Shown one piece after another: positions 16,973-25,604 of a DNA stretch of 64,000 nt. The stretch's first letter is position 1, and each line of letters starts with the position of its first letter. This DNA comes from Streptomyces sp. HmicA12. GTDB taxonomy: Bacteria; Actinomycetota; Actinomycetes; Streptomycetales; Streptomycetaceae. The notes under the pieces were generated by a model. The model saw only the letters and a list, made by a program, of their open reading frames with translations, ran no database searches and was not told the origin of the DNA. Made by a program: the position numbers and the translations under genes. Where the stretch lies: assembly GCF_000373565.1 (NCBI RefSeq), contig NZ_KB891820.1, forward strand, positions 522,004-586,003, in the 5' to 3' direction.

Positions 16973-18256
16973 ATGAGCAACCAGGACCCCTACCTGATCA
17001 TCTCCTCCGACTGCCACGCCGGACTGCCCACCGAGGAGTACCGGCCCTACCTGGACAGCCGGTTCCACCGCGCCTTCGACGAGTTCCTGGGCGAGCGGGA
17101 CAAGCGCCGCGAGGAGGCGACGCGGCTCGGCATCCGCAACGACGCGTTCGCCGCCAAGTGGTTCTCCGACAACGAGGAAGGGCTGCGCGGCGGTTGGGAC
17201 GCCGCACAGCGCCTGAAAGAGCTCGACGGCGACGGGGTGGCCGCCGAGGTCGTCTTCCCCGACGCGGACGCCGTGGACAGCCGGACGGCGGCGCCCTTCG
17301 GTGTCGGGCTCGGCCTCTCCGGCGACCAGGACCCCGAGCTCGGCATGGCGGGCGCCCAGGCGCACAACCGCTGGCTCGCCGAGTTCGTCTCGCAGAACCC
17401 CGAACGGCACTGCGGCGTCGCCCTGTTGCCGATCACGGCCGAGCCGGACAAGGTCGTCGCCGAGGTGCACCGAGCCAAGGAGTCGGGGCTCGGCGCCCTG
17501 ATGATCCCCTCCATGTGGGTCGACAAGGACCCGTACCACGCGAGCCGCTACGACCCCGTGTGGGCGGCGGCCGCCGAGTGCCGGATGCCCGTCGTGACGC
17601 ACTCGGGAGCGGCGCCGCGCCACGAGTACGGCGACCATCTCGGCATCTACGTCAGCGAAGTGACGTGGTGGCCCGCCCGCCCGCTCTGGTTCATGCTCTG
17701 GTCCGGCGTCTTCGAGCGGCATCCGGGGCTCAAGTTCGGCGTCGCCGAGTCGGGCTGCTGGTGGCTGCCGAACCTGCTCTGGTTCATGGACCGCCTCTAC
17801 CTGGGCGCCCACGGCGGCAAGAAGCTCTCCCCGTTCGCCGAGCTGAAGCGCTCGCCGCACGAGTACCTGGACCGGCAGGTCTTCATCTGCGCCACGAACA
17901 CCAAGCGCCGTGAACTCGCCCAGCGTTACGAGATCGGCGTCGACAACATCCTGTGGGGCAGCGACTTCCCGCACCCCGAAGGCACATGGCCGGACACGCG
18001 CGCGTGGCTGAAGAAGACCTTCCACGACATCCCGGTCGACGAGACCCGCCGCATGCTGGGCCTCGCCGCGGCCGAGGTCTTCGGCTTCGACACCGAGAAG
18101 CTGGCCCCGCTCGCGCGGCGTATCGGGCCGACGCCCGCCGATCTCGGCCAGGACGCCGACCAGAGCGCCGTCGAGGCGTCCTGGGCGCGCTCGCGCGACG
18201 TGGGCCGCCACTGGCTGACCGACCACGACTTCCCGACGCTCGGGGTGACCCCATGA
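16973..18256 (+). CDS. Amidohydrolase-2 family metal-dependent hydrolase or decarboxylase (first copy)
   Basis: 427 residues from ATG 16973, with GAGGAG upstream (16958-16963). The TIM-barrel amidohydrolase-2 motifs are present: SSDCHAG with Asp13 and His15 as metal ligands, VVTHSGA with a further His, and LWGSDFPHPEGTW with the essential Asp. Members include ACMSD, gamma-resorcylate decarboxylase and various lactonases, so decarboxylation or C-C or C-O hydrolysis are all possible. It shares motifs with the next gene (AHNRWLA, LWGSD, PHxEGT), so the two arose by duplication. The stop overlaps the next ATG (ATGA). Confidence 0.85.
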   Translation: MSNQDPYLIISSDCHAGLPTEEYRPYLDSRFHRAFDEFLGERDKRREEATRLGIRNDAFAAKWFSDNEEGLRGGWDAAQRLKELDGDGVAAEVVFPDADAVDSRTAAPFGVGLGLSGDQDPELGMAGAQAHNRWLAEFVSQNPERHCGVALLPITAEPDKVVAEVHRAKESGLGALMIPSMWVDKDPYHASRYDPVWAAAAECRMPVVTHSGAAPRHEYGDHLGIYVSEVTWWPARPLWFMLWSGVFERHPGLKFGVAESGCWWLPNLLWFMDRLYLGAHGGKKLSPFAELKRSPHEYLDRQVFICATNTKRRELAQRYEIGVDNILWGSDFPHPEGTWPDTRAWLKKTFHDIPVDETRRMLGLAAAEVFGFDTEKLAPLARRIGPTPADLGQDADQSAVEASWARSRDVGRHWLTDHDFPTLGVTP

Positions 18257-19488
18257 ACACACCCGCAGACAGGTACACGGTGATCTCCGCGGACTGCCAC
18301 GCGGGCGCCGATCTCCTCGACTACAAGCCGTACTTGGAGGCGGCGCACCACGACGCCTTCGACGCGTGGGCCGCCTCCTACGTCAACCCGTACGAGGACC
18401 TGCTCGCCGACACCGCCGACCGCAACTGGAACTCCGACCGCCGCGTCGCGGAGCTGGAGCGGGACGGCATCGTCGCCGAAGTGGTCTTCCCGAACACCAT
18501 CCCGCCCTTCTTCCCGTCGGCGTCGCTGATGGCGCCCGCGCCCACGCGCGAGGAGTTCGAGCAGCGCTGGGCCGGCCTGCGAGCCCACAACCGGTGGCTC
18601 GCGGACTTCTGCGCCGCCGCCCCCGGCCGCAGGGCGGGCGTCTTCCAGATCCTCCTCAACGACGTGGAGGAGGCCGTCAAGGAGATCCGCTGGGCGGCCG
18701 AAGCGGGCCTGAGGGGAGGTCTGTTGCTGCCCGGCACGCCGCCGGGTTCCGGCCTTCCGGAGCTCTACTCGGCCGCGTACGACCCGATCTGGCGGACCTG
18801 CGCCGAGCTCGGCGTCCCGGTCAACCACCACGCGGGCTCGGCCTCGCCGCCGCTGGGTGACGAACCGGCCGCCCGCGCGGTCTTCATGGTCGAGACGACC
18901 TGGTTCTCGCACCGCGCCCTGTGGCACCTCGTCTTCGGCGGCGCCTTCCGCAAGCACCCGGACCTGAAACTCGTCCTCACGGAGCAGGGATCGGGCTGGA
19001 TCCCCGGCGTGCTCGACATGCTGGACTACTACCACGGCCGCCTCGTGAAGGCCGCCACGAGGGCGAACACCGCGGAGTCCAAGTTCGGTGCGGGACTGGC
19101 CGATTCGATGGGCAAGGGCCCCTCCACCGTGTGGCGGGAGAACTGCTTCGTGGGCGCGAGCTTCATGCGCCCCCACGAAGTGCCGCTGCGCGACCGCATC
19201 GGCCTCGACAAGATCATGTGGGGCAGCGACTACCCGCACGACGAGGGCACGTACCCGTACACGCGCGAAGGCCTGCGCATCGCCTACGCGGGCCTGCCGC
19301 GCGACGAGATCGCCGCGATGGTCGGGGGAAACACCGCCCGCGTCTACGGATTCGACCTCGCCCTCCTCGACCCGATCGCGGCCCGCGTGGGCCCGACCGT
19401 CGCCGAGATCGACGAGCCCCTCAAGGAGCCGCCGGCGGACGCCACGAGTCCCGTGTTCGCGCCCGGAGCGTCAGTACGGGTCTGGTGA
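18253..19488 (+). CDS. Amidohydrolase-2 family metal-dependent hydrolase or decarboxylase (second copy)
   Basis: 411 residues from ATG 18253, overlapping the first copy by 4 bp. Metal motifs: SADCHAG (Asp-x-His), VNHHAGSASPP with its His pair, and MWGSDYPHDEGTY. Relative to the first copy, the central loop differs (NTIPPFFPSASLM in place of DADAVDSRTAAP), which points to a different substrate pocket. Tight coupling indicates both act in one pathway. The C-terminal 25 residues (EPLKEPPADATSPVFAPG) are low-complexity. It is the last gene of the operon; the VIT1-like gene starts 25 bp later and may or may not be co-transcribed. Confidence 0.85.
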   Translation: MNTPADRYTVISADCHAGADLLDYKPYLEAAHHDAFDAWAASYVNPYEDLLADTADRNWNSDRRVAELERDGIVAEVVFPNTIPPFFPSASLMAPAPTREEFEQRWAGLRAHNRWLADFCAAAPGRRAGVFQILLNDVEEAVKEIRWAAEAGLRGGLLLPGTPPGSGLPELYSAAYDPIWRTCAELGVPVNHHAGSASPPLGDEPAARAVFMVETTWFSHRALWHLVFGGAFRKHPDLKLVLTEQGSGWIPGVLDMLDYYHGRLVKAATRANTAESKFGAGLADSMGKGPSTVWRENCFVGASFMRPHEVPLRDRIGLDKIMWGSDYPHDEGTYPYTREGLRIAYAGLPRDEIAAMVGGNTARVYGFDLALLDPIAARVGPTVAEIDEPLKEPPADATSPVFAPGASVRVW

Positions 19489-19513
19489 GGCCCGGAGGTG
19501 CCATGCTCACCCC

Positions 19514-20239
19514 GTGACCGAACCAGCGCAGAGTGAACCCACGCACGACGAGGCACACGGCGGCGCGCTCGGCTCGCGGCTCAACTGGCTGCGCGCCGCC
19601 GTCCTCGGCGCCAACGACGGCGTCGTCTCCACCGCGGGCCTCGTCGTCGGCGTCGCAGGGGCCACCGACGACCGCTCCGCCCTGCTCACGGCGGGACTCG
19701 CGGGCCTGCTCGCCGGATCGATGTCCATGGCGGCCGGCGAGTACGTCTCCGTCTCCACCCAGCGCGACTCCGAGAAGGCCGCGCTCGCCCTGGAGAAGCG
19801 AGAGCTGAAGGAGCAGCCGGAGGCCGAACTCCAGGAGCTCACCGACCTGTTGGCGGAGCGCGGGCTCAGCCGCGACGTCGCCCGCGAAGCCGCCGAACAG
19901 CTCACCGAGCGGGACGCGCTGCGCGCCCACGCGCGCGTGGAGCTGGGCATCGACCCCGACGACCTCACCAACCCGTGGCACGCGGCCTGGGCGAGCTTCC
20001 TCGCGTTCACGGCGGGCGCCCTGCTCCCGCTGCTCGCCATCGTGCTCCCGCCCACCGCCTGGCGCCTGCCCGTCACGGTCGTCTCGGTCCTCGCCGCACT
20101 CGCCCTCACCGGCTACAGCAGCGCCCGCACGGGCAACGCCGCCGTGGGGCGGGCGATCCTGCGGAACATGGGCGGGGGAGCACTGGCGATGGCCGTCACG
20201 TACGGAGCGGGGTCGCTGCTCGGGGCCGCCGGTGTGTGA
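19514..20239 (+). CDS. VIT1/CCC1 family metal transporter
   Basis: 241 residues from GTG 19514. The VIT1/CCC1 hallmarks are present: LRAAVLGANDGVVSTAGLVVGV in the first helix and GLLAGSMSMAAGEYVSVSTQ in the second, followed by a charged cytoplasmic region (about 85-150; KRELKEQPEAELQELTDLL) and three C-terminal helices. Eukaryotic members move Fe2+ or Mn2+ into vacuoles; bacterial ones are presumed to export iron or manganese. The charged region contains acidic residues that could bind metal. Five helices fit the family. Confidence 0.88.
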   Translation: MTEPAQSEPTHDEAHGGALGSRLNWLRAAVLGANDGVVSTAGLVVGVAGATDDRSALLTAGLAGLLAGSMSMAAGEYVSVSTQRDSEKAALALEKRELKEQPEAELQELTDLLAERGLSRDVAREAAEQLTERDALRAHARVELGIDPDDLTNPWHAAWASFLAFTAGALLPLLAIVLPPTAWRLPVTVVSVLAALALTGYSSARTGNAAVGRAILRNMGGGALAMAVTYGAGSLLGAAGV

Positions 20240-20304
20240 CCCCCGGTAATACTTGTCGGTAACAACCCCTGGCGGAGGCCCTGTCCAGGCCTTACGGTGC
20301 ACGC

Positions 20305-21195
20305 ATGTCGACGCCCAACCTGCCCGATGTCGTGCTGTGGTCGATCCCCGCCTTCGTGCTGCTGACGATCGTGGAGATCGTCAGCGTGCGGATCCATCCC
20401 GACGAGGACGGGGCCGCCGCGGGATACGACGCCAAGGACGCCACCACCAGCGTCACCATGGGGCTCGGCAGCCTCGTCTTCGACTTCCTGTGGAAGATAC
20501 CGATCGTCGCGATCTACACGGCGGTCTACGAACTGACCCCGCTGCGCGTGCCGCTGCACTGGTGGACGATCCCGCTGATGCTGCTCGCGCAGGACTTCTT
20601 CTACTACTGGTCGCACCGCGGGCACCACGTCATCCGCATCCTGTGGGCGTGCCACGTCGTGCACCATTCCAGCCGCAGCTTCAACCTGACGACGGCGCTG
20701 CGCCAGCCCTGGACGAGCGTGACGTCGTGGCCCTTCTACCTGCCGCTCATCGTCTGCGGTGTGCACCCGGCGGCGCTCGCGTTCTGCTCGTCGGTCAACC
20801 TCGTCTACCAGTTCTGGATCCACACCGAGCGCATCGACAAGATGTGGCGCCCCTTCGAGTACGTCTTCAACACGCCCTCCCACCACCGCGTCCACCACGC
20901 CTCCCAAGGCGGCTATCTGGACCGGAACTTCGGCGGCATCCTCATCGTGTGGGACCGGCTCTTCGGGTCGTGGGTGGGGGAGGGCGAGCGGCCCGTCTTC
21001 GGGCTCACCAAGAACATCAGCACGCACAACCCGCTGCGCGTCGCGACGCACGAGTACGCCGCGATCGCCAAGGACCTGAAGGCGGCGGGCAGTTGGCGCG
21101 AGCGGGCCGGGAGGGTGTTCCGGGGGCCCGGGTGGCGGCCGGAGCCCGCGCCTGCCCCGGGCGCCCCGCAGCAGGTCACCGAGGGTGCCGCGTGA
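20305..21195 (+). CDS. Sterol desaturase / fatty acid hydroxylase superfamily protein
   Basis: 296 residues, four or five membrane helices. The three histidine boxes of the membrane di-iron superfamily are intact: HRGHH (104-108), HVVHH (117-121) and HHRVHH (193-198). Such enzymes hydroxylate or desaturate lipid substrates on the cytoplasmic face. The C-terminal 40 residues are hydrophilic and Pro-rich. The lysoplasmalogenase-like gene overlaps its stop (GTGA), so a joint role in membrane lipid or ether-lipid handling is an attractive but unproved inference. A small inverted repeat, TTGT (20253-20256) and ACAA (20262-20265), lies in its promoter region. Confidence 0.88.
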   Translation: MSTPNLPDVVLWSIPAFVLLTIVEIVSVRIHPDEDGAAAGYDAKDATTSVTMGLGSLVFDFLWKIPIVAIYTAVYELTPLRVPLHWWTIPLMLLAQDFFYYWSHRGHHVIRILWACHVVHHSSRSFNLTTALRQPWTSVTSWPFYLPLIVCGVHPAALAFCSSVNLVYQFWIHTERIDKMWRPFEYVFNTPSHHRVHHASQGGYLDRNFGGILIVWDRLFGSWVGEGERPVFGLTKNISTHNPLRVATHEYAAIAKDLKAAGSWRERAGRVFRGPGWRPEPAPAPGAPQQVTEGAA

Positions 21196-21866
21196 CCCGT
21201 CCCCGGGCCCTGCGCGCCTGTTTCGCCGCCGTGTGCGTCGCCGACCTCGGCGCGGTCCTCGCCGGAGCGGACCTCGCGCACACCGTCCTCAAACCGTTGC
21301 TCATGCTCGTCCTCGTGGCGTACGTCGTCGCGTGCGACGGACCCCGACTGCTGTGCGGCGCCCTGCTGCTGGGGTGGGGCGGCGACGTCCTGCTGCTGTT
21401 CGACCAGGACGCCGCGTTCCTCGCGGGAATGGGCTGCTTCGCCGCCGGGCACGTCTGCTACCTGGTGCTGTTCAAGAGGTACGGGAGGCCACGCGCGCGG
21501 AGCGGGGCGCTCGGCGTTCTGTACGGCGTCGCCCTGGTGGCCATGGTCGTCGCGCTCTGGCCCGACCTGCCGGCCGGCATGCGCGTCCCCGTCGCCGCCT
21601 ACAGCGTGCTGCTCACCGCCATGGCGTACGGCTCCTCGTGGCTCGGCCCGGTCGCGGGGGTCGGCGGGGCCCTCTTCCTGCTGTCCGACTCGCTCATCGC
21701 GACGGGCATCGCCGACTGGCCGGCCCTGCCGCACCCCGACTTCTGGATCATGGCCACCTATGTGGCGGCGCAGTACCTGCTGGCGCAGGGGGTGCTCGAT
21801 GAGCGGCCCCGGCCGGGGGCGGCGTACCGTGAAAGGAGCGCCGAAACCCGGCGCACCCCTCACTGA
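21192..21866 (+). CDS. YhhN-family membrane protein, lysoplasmalogenase-like
   Basis: 224 residues from GTG 21192, overlapping the upstream TGA. Seven or eight hydrophobic helices follow the YhhN/TMEM86 pattern, with conserved GWGGDVLLLF (about 57-66) and GALFLLSDSLIA (about 156-167), whose Asp residues are thought to be catalytic in TMEM86B lysoplasmalogenase. The known reaction is hydrolysis of the vinyl-ether bond of lysoplasmalogens. Whether Streptomyces has that substrate is unclear. The tail after residue 200 is basic and hydrophilic. Confidence 0.83.
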   Translation: MTRPRALRACFAAVCVADLGAVLAGADLAHTVLKPLLMLVLVAYVVACDGPRLLCGALLLGWGGDVLLLFDQDAAFLAGMGCFAAGHVCYLVLFKRYGRPRARSGALGVLYGVALVAMVVALWPDLPAGMRVPVAAYSVLLTAMAYGSSWLGPVAGVGGALFLLSDSLIATGIADWPALPHPDFWIMATYVAAQYLLAQGVLDERPRPGAAYRERSAETRRTPH

Positions 21867-21889
21867 CCTGCACAAAGGAACACCCACCT

Positions 21890-22933
21890 ATGCGCGCCAC
21901 CACCATTCACGCCCCGTACGACATGCGGGTGGAGGACGTCCCCGAGCCCACCGTCGTCCTGCCCACGGACGCCGTCGTCCGCGTCCTGCGCGCCTGCATC
22001 TGCGGCAGCGACCTGTGGGCCTACCGCGGCGAGGCCGCGCGGCAGCAGGGGCAGCGCATCGGGCACGAGTTCCTCGGCATCGTCGAGGAGACCGGTTCCG
22101 AGGTGGCCGGCTTCAAGCGCGGTGACCTGGTCGTCGCGCCCTTCATGTGGTCCGACGGAGTGTGCGACTACTGCCGCGAGGGTCTGACCACCTCCTGCGA
22201 GCACGGCGGCTTCTGGGGCGCGGTCGGCTACGACGGCGGGCAGGGCGAGGCCGTGCGCGTCCCGTACGCCGACGGCACGCTCGTGCAGCTGCCGTCCGAC
22301 GCGGCCTCCGACGACCACCTGCTGTCCGCCCTCCTGACGCTCTCCGACGTCATGGGCACCGGCCACCACGCCGCCCTCGGCGCGGGCGTCCGCAAGGGTG
22401 CCACGGTCGCCGTCGTGGGCGACGGCGCGGTGGGCCTGTGCGGCGTCCTCGCGGCCAAGCGCCTCGGCGCCGAGCGGATCATCGCGCTCGGCCGCCACCA
22501 GGTCCGTACGGACATCGCGCGGACCTTCGGCGCCACCGACGTCGTCGCCGAGCGCGGGGACGCCGCCGTCGAGGCGATCCGCGAGCTGACCGGCGGCCAG
22601 GGCGCGCACTGCGTGATCGAGGCCGTCGGCACCGAGCAGTCCATGGCCACCGCCGTGAACATCACCCGCGACGGCGGCGCCATCGGCTTCGTCGGCGTCC
22701 CGCACGGCAGCGGCACCGGGCTCGACCTGGGCGTCATGTTCGACCGGAACATCGCGCTGCGCGGCGGCGTCGCCCCCGTCCGCAGCTACATCCCCGAACT
22801 GCTGCCCGACGTCCTGGACGGCACGATCGACCCGTCGCCCGTCTTCGACATGACGGTCGACATCGAGGGCGTACCGGGTGGCTACAAGGCGATGGACGAG
22901 CGCACGGCCCTGAAGGTGCTCGTCACCAACTGA
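21890..22933 (+). CDS. Zinc-dependent alcohol dehydrogenase family protein (MDR superfamily)
   Basis: 347 residues, start ATG 21890 with AAAGGAAC upstream. The catalytic-zinc segment has CICGSDLWAYRG (Cys near 38) and GHEFLGIVEETG. The structural-zinc lobe reads SDGVCDYCREGLTTSC, with three clear cysteines rather than four, so that site may use Asp or be incomplete. The Rossmann motif is VVGDGAVGLCG. The C-terminal DERTALKVLV is typical of this subgroup. The substrate is unknown. It follows the YhhN-like gene by 23 bp and may share its transcript. Confidence 0.87.
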   Translation: MRATTIHAPYDMRVEDVPEPTVVLPTDAVVRVLRACICGSDLWAYRGEAARQQGQRIGHEFLGIVEETGSEVAGFKRGDLVVAPFMWSDGVCDYCREGLTTSCEHGGFWGAVGYDGGQGEAVRVPYADGTLVQLPSDAASDDHLLSALLTLSDVMGTGHHAALGAGVRKGATVAVVGDGAVGLCGVLAAKRLGAERIIALGRHQVRTDIARTFGATDVVAERGDAAVEAIRELTGGQGAHCVIEAVGTEQSMATAVNITRDGGAIGFVGVPHGSGTGLDLGVMFDRNIALRGGVAPVRSYIPELLPDVLDGTIDPSPVFDMTVDIEGVPGGYKAMDERTALKVLVTN

Positions 22934-22951
22934 CCGTTCCCGTCCAGGGGG

Positions 22952-23998
22952 TCAGGTCCACCGGATCGGCAGCGGCAGCGCCGTCAGGGCCGCCGACACC
23001 GCGACCACGATCCCGAGCACCACGACCTCCGCGCGCGCGGGAACGTACGCACGTGTACGGTCCCGCGCGCCGCGCAGCCTGAAGCGGGCCACCAGGGCGA
23101 GCACGGCGACGACGACCACCAGCAGCACCTTCGCGAGGAGCGTGCGCCCGTAGGCCGTTGTCGTGAGCTGGTCGAGGACCGTGCTCGTCGGCATCCTGCG
23201 CAGCGTGCTGCACACCCCCGTCGCGGTGATGGCGGCGAGCAGAACCGCGGCCACGCGCGCGTAGAGACCGAGAAGGGCCGCGCCCGCTTCAGGGGCGCGC
23301 GTCCGCCACGCGTGCGTGGTGCGCAGCACGTACAGCAGACCGCCCACCCACAGCGCGGCGCACGCGAGGTGGACCAGGGTGAGCCCGGAGCCGACGATCG
23401 GGGCGTCCTCCGTCGGCGGGTGGGCGCGCAGCGCCTCCGCGACCGCCACCGCGGCCAGCGGCAGCAGCGCGGTCCCGGGACGGCGGGAGCGGGCGCACAG
23501 GGCCGCCACCAGGAAGGCGTTCACCTCCACGAGGGCCAGCGTGCCGTCCCGCGTCCCGTACAGGCCGCCGATGTCCAGCGCCGCGAGGCTGTCCGGGACC
23601 AGATTTCCGGAGGCCACCACGGAGGCGAGCCCGAGCGCCGCGGCGAACCCCGCCCAGGGCGCGTACGGCGACCAGCGGCGCGGCTGTTCGCCGGCGGGCC
23701 ATGCGGCGGGCCGCGCGGACGCCTCCACCCTGCGGGCCAGGAACCCGGCGAACACCTCGCCCACCTGTACGCACAACGCCGCGAACAGCACGGTCCGCAG
23801 CAGCGCGATCCCGCCGACCCCGGGCGCGGCCGCCTCCCCGGTGCCGTCCAGCGCGGCCCGCGGCCCGAGCATCGGGATCAGGGCCGCCGCGGCCACGAGC
23901 ACGACCACGGCTACGGCGCGCCCGGCGCCGCCCGGTCTGCTGGGCGGGGCGTCCGCGACGGCGGACAGGTCGCTGGTGGGTGGCAGGGAACTCACCAT
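22952..23998 (-). CDS. CopD-family membrane protein
   Basis: About 348 residues from ATG 23998 (an in-frame ATG at 24085 would add 29 non-hydrophobic residues and lacks support). Eight or nine transmembrane helices. The C-terminal half carries the CopD-type pattern, with LVHLACAALWVGGLLYVL followed by ATGVCSTLRR and the final GRTLLAKVLLVVVVAVLAL. CopD proteins are linked to copper import or resistance, but the metal ligand set is sparse here (few Met and His). Monocistronic, convergent with the ADH gene 18 bp away. Confidence 0.8.
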   Translation of the reverse strand: MVSSLPPTSDLSAVADAPPSRPGGAGRAVAVVVLVAAAALIPMLGPRAALDGTGEAAAPGVGGIALLRTVLFAALCVQVGEVFAGFLARRVEASARPAAWPAGEQPRRWSPYAPWAGFAAALGLASVVASGNLVPDSLAALDIGGLYGTRDGTLALVEVNAFLVAALCARSRRPGTALLPLAAVAVAEALRAHPPTEDAPIVGSGLTLVHLACAALWVGGLLYVLRTTHAWRTRAPEAGAALLGLYARVAAVLLAAITATGVCSTLRRMPTSTVLDQLTTTAYGRTLLAKVLLVVVVAVLALVARFRLRGARDRTRAYVPARAEVVVLGIVVAVSAALTALPLPIRWT

Positions 23999-24131
23999 TG
24001 GATCTTCACCAGCTGTTCCGGGTGCGGGCAAGTCCAGGTTCGGCCGATGGACACGGTTCACCCACGGCCACTGACCCATGGCCAAGAAGACGTGATTTCC
24101 GCGGTCGTGGTTCGCCGGACCGCCCGCGCCG

Positions 24132-25529
24132 CTACGGAGCCTGCCACTCCGGTACGTCGGTGCCCCACGGTCCCGGCGGGCGGTGCCAGTCGTCCGGGCC
24201 GCCGGTGAACGACACCGGTGACCGCGCGTACCGCAGCCGCCCCAGCGGGCTGTCCGTCTCCGCGAGCCACGGTCGCGGATCCGGCGTGACGTCCGGAGCC
24301 GAGGCCGCGGGATCCGGCTCCGACGGCGGCCGCAACCCGGTCACGAGCCAGTGCGCCGTCTGCGCGAGCGCGAGCCGCAGCACCCGCGAACCGCCCTCCG
24401 TCGCCTGCTCGGTGAGCGAGCGCAGCACCGCCGCCGCGATCAGATAGCCCGTGCCGTGGTCGAGCGCCTGCGCGGGCAGGACCCCGGGGCTGCCCGAACC
24501 ACCGGGATCGCCCTCGACCGCCGCGATGCCCGTGGCCACCTGGACGAGGCTGTCGAAGCCGCGCCGCCCGCCCCACGGCCCGTACGCGCCCCACGCCGAC
24601 AGCGACGCGACCACGAGCCCCGGCCGCCGCGCCACCAGCGCCTCGGGAGCGAGCCCGAACCGGTCGAGCGCGCCCGGCCGGTAGCCCGTGACCACCACGT
24701 CCGCCCCGGCAAGCAGTTCCTCGAACGTGCGCCGGTCCGCGCCCGCGCCCAGGTCGAGCCGCGTCGAGCGCTTGCCGAACCCGGTGTCCGCGTGCGCGTC
24801 CGGATCCTCCGGGAGTTGCGGCGCGTCCACCCGCAGCACGTCCGCGCCGAGCAGCGCCAACGTGCGGGTGGCGACGGGCCCCGCGATGACCCGCGTCAGA
24901 TCCAGGACCCGCACCGGCCGCTGCGCCGGGCGGGGCGCGGCCTCGTCGACCCGCTCCCGCGTCAGCAGGGGACGCCGCGCGATCTCCGCACCCTGCGGAT
25001 GCGCCGCCCACTGCTCGGGCGTGCGCAGCGCGACGGCCAGACCCCCGGCCGCGTACACGCTCTCCTCGACCTCGTACGCCGAACGCTCGGCGAGCAGCGC
25101 CGTCACGCCCTGCACGGTCGCGTGCTCGCCGACGCCGAGCGCCGCGCGCAGCCGCGCCCGATGGTGCGGATAGTTCGCGTGGGTGCGCAGCCAGCCGTCC
25201 CTGGTGCGCCAGAAGCGGGACAGCGGGGCGAAGTTGACGGGGGTGCGCCCGTCGATCAGCAGATGCCGCTCACTGGTGAAGGCGGTGGCCACGGCCGCGT
25301 CGTCGACCTGTACGTCGCCCACGGCCCGCCCCGCGCGCGTGGCGGCCAGTTCCGCGGCCGCGAGCGAGCACGCGCCGACGCAGGCGCGGGCCAGTTCGAT
25401 CACCGGCAGCCGGGCGGACAGCGCACCCGCGCGCGGGAGGGACGCGACACGGGACAGTAGCGCGGGGTCGCCACCCAGCGCTTCCCAGGCGGCTGCTGTG
25501 CTGTCCGTGGTGCCGGCTGCGTGTGTCAT
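24132..25529 (-). CDS. CaiB/BaiF-type CoA transferase family protein
   Basis: 465 residues from ATG 25529 (MTHAAGTT). The family III CoA-transferase core is visible from VRVLDLTRVIAGPVATRTLALLGADVLRVDAP, through TGFGKRSTRLDLG and ADVVVTGYRPGALDRFGL, to GFDSLVQVATGIAAVEGD. The catalytic Asp of the family would be in the GFDSL context. The N-terminal 190 residues carry a second, more diverged half resembling the family's small domain (LIDGRTPVNFAPLSRFWRTR), so the protein is longer than a typical 400-residue member. The CoA donor and acceptor are unknown. There is no operon partner. Confidence 0.85.
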   Translation of the reverse strand: MTHAAGTTDSTAAAWEALGGDPALLSRVASLPRAGALSARLPVIELARACVGACSLAAAELAATRAGRAVGDVQVDDAAVATAFTSERHLLIDGRTPVNFAPLSRFWRTRDGWLRTHANYPHHRARLRAALGVGEHATVQGVTALLAERSAYEVEESVYAAGGLAVALRTPEQWAAHPQGAEIARRPLLTRERVDEAAPRPAQRPVRVLDLTRVIAGPVATRTLALLGADVLRVDAPQLPEDPDAHADTGFGKRSTRLDLGAGADRRTFEELLAGADVVVTGYRPGALDRFGLAPEALVARRPGLVVASLSAWGAYGPWGGRRGFDSLVQVATGIAAVEGDPGGSGSPGVLPAQALDHGTGYLIAAAVLRSLTEQATEGGSRVLRLALAQTAHWLVTGLRPPSEPDPAASAPDVTPDPRPWLAETDSPLGRLRYARSPVSFTGGPDDWHRPPGPWGTDVPEWQAP

Positions 25530-25604
25530 GCAGGCATGATGCCGGAGCGGTACGGGCAAGGGCCGGGCAGCTCACGCCACCCGGCCCTAACCTGCACGAG
25601 TTCC

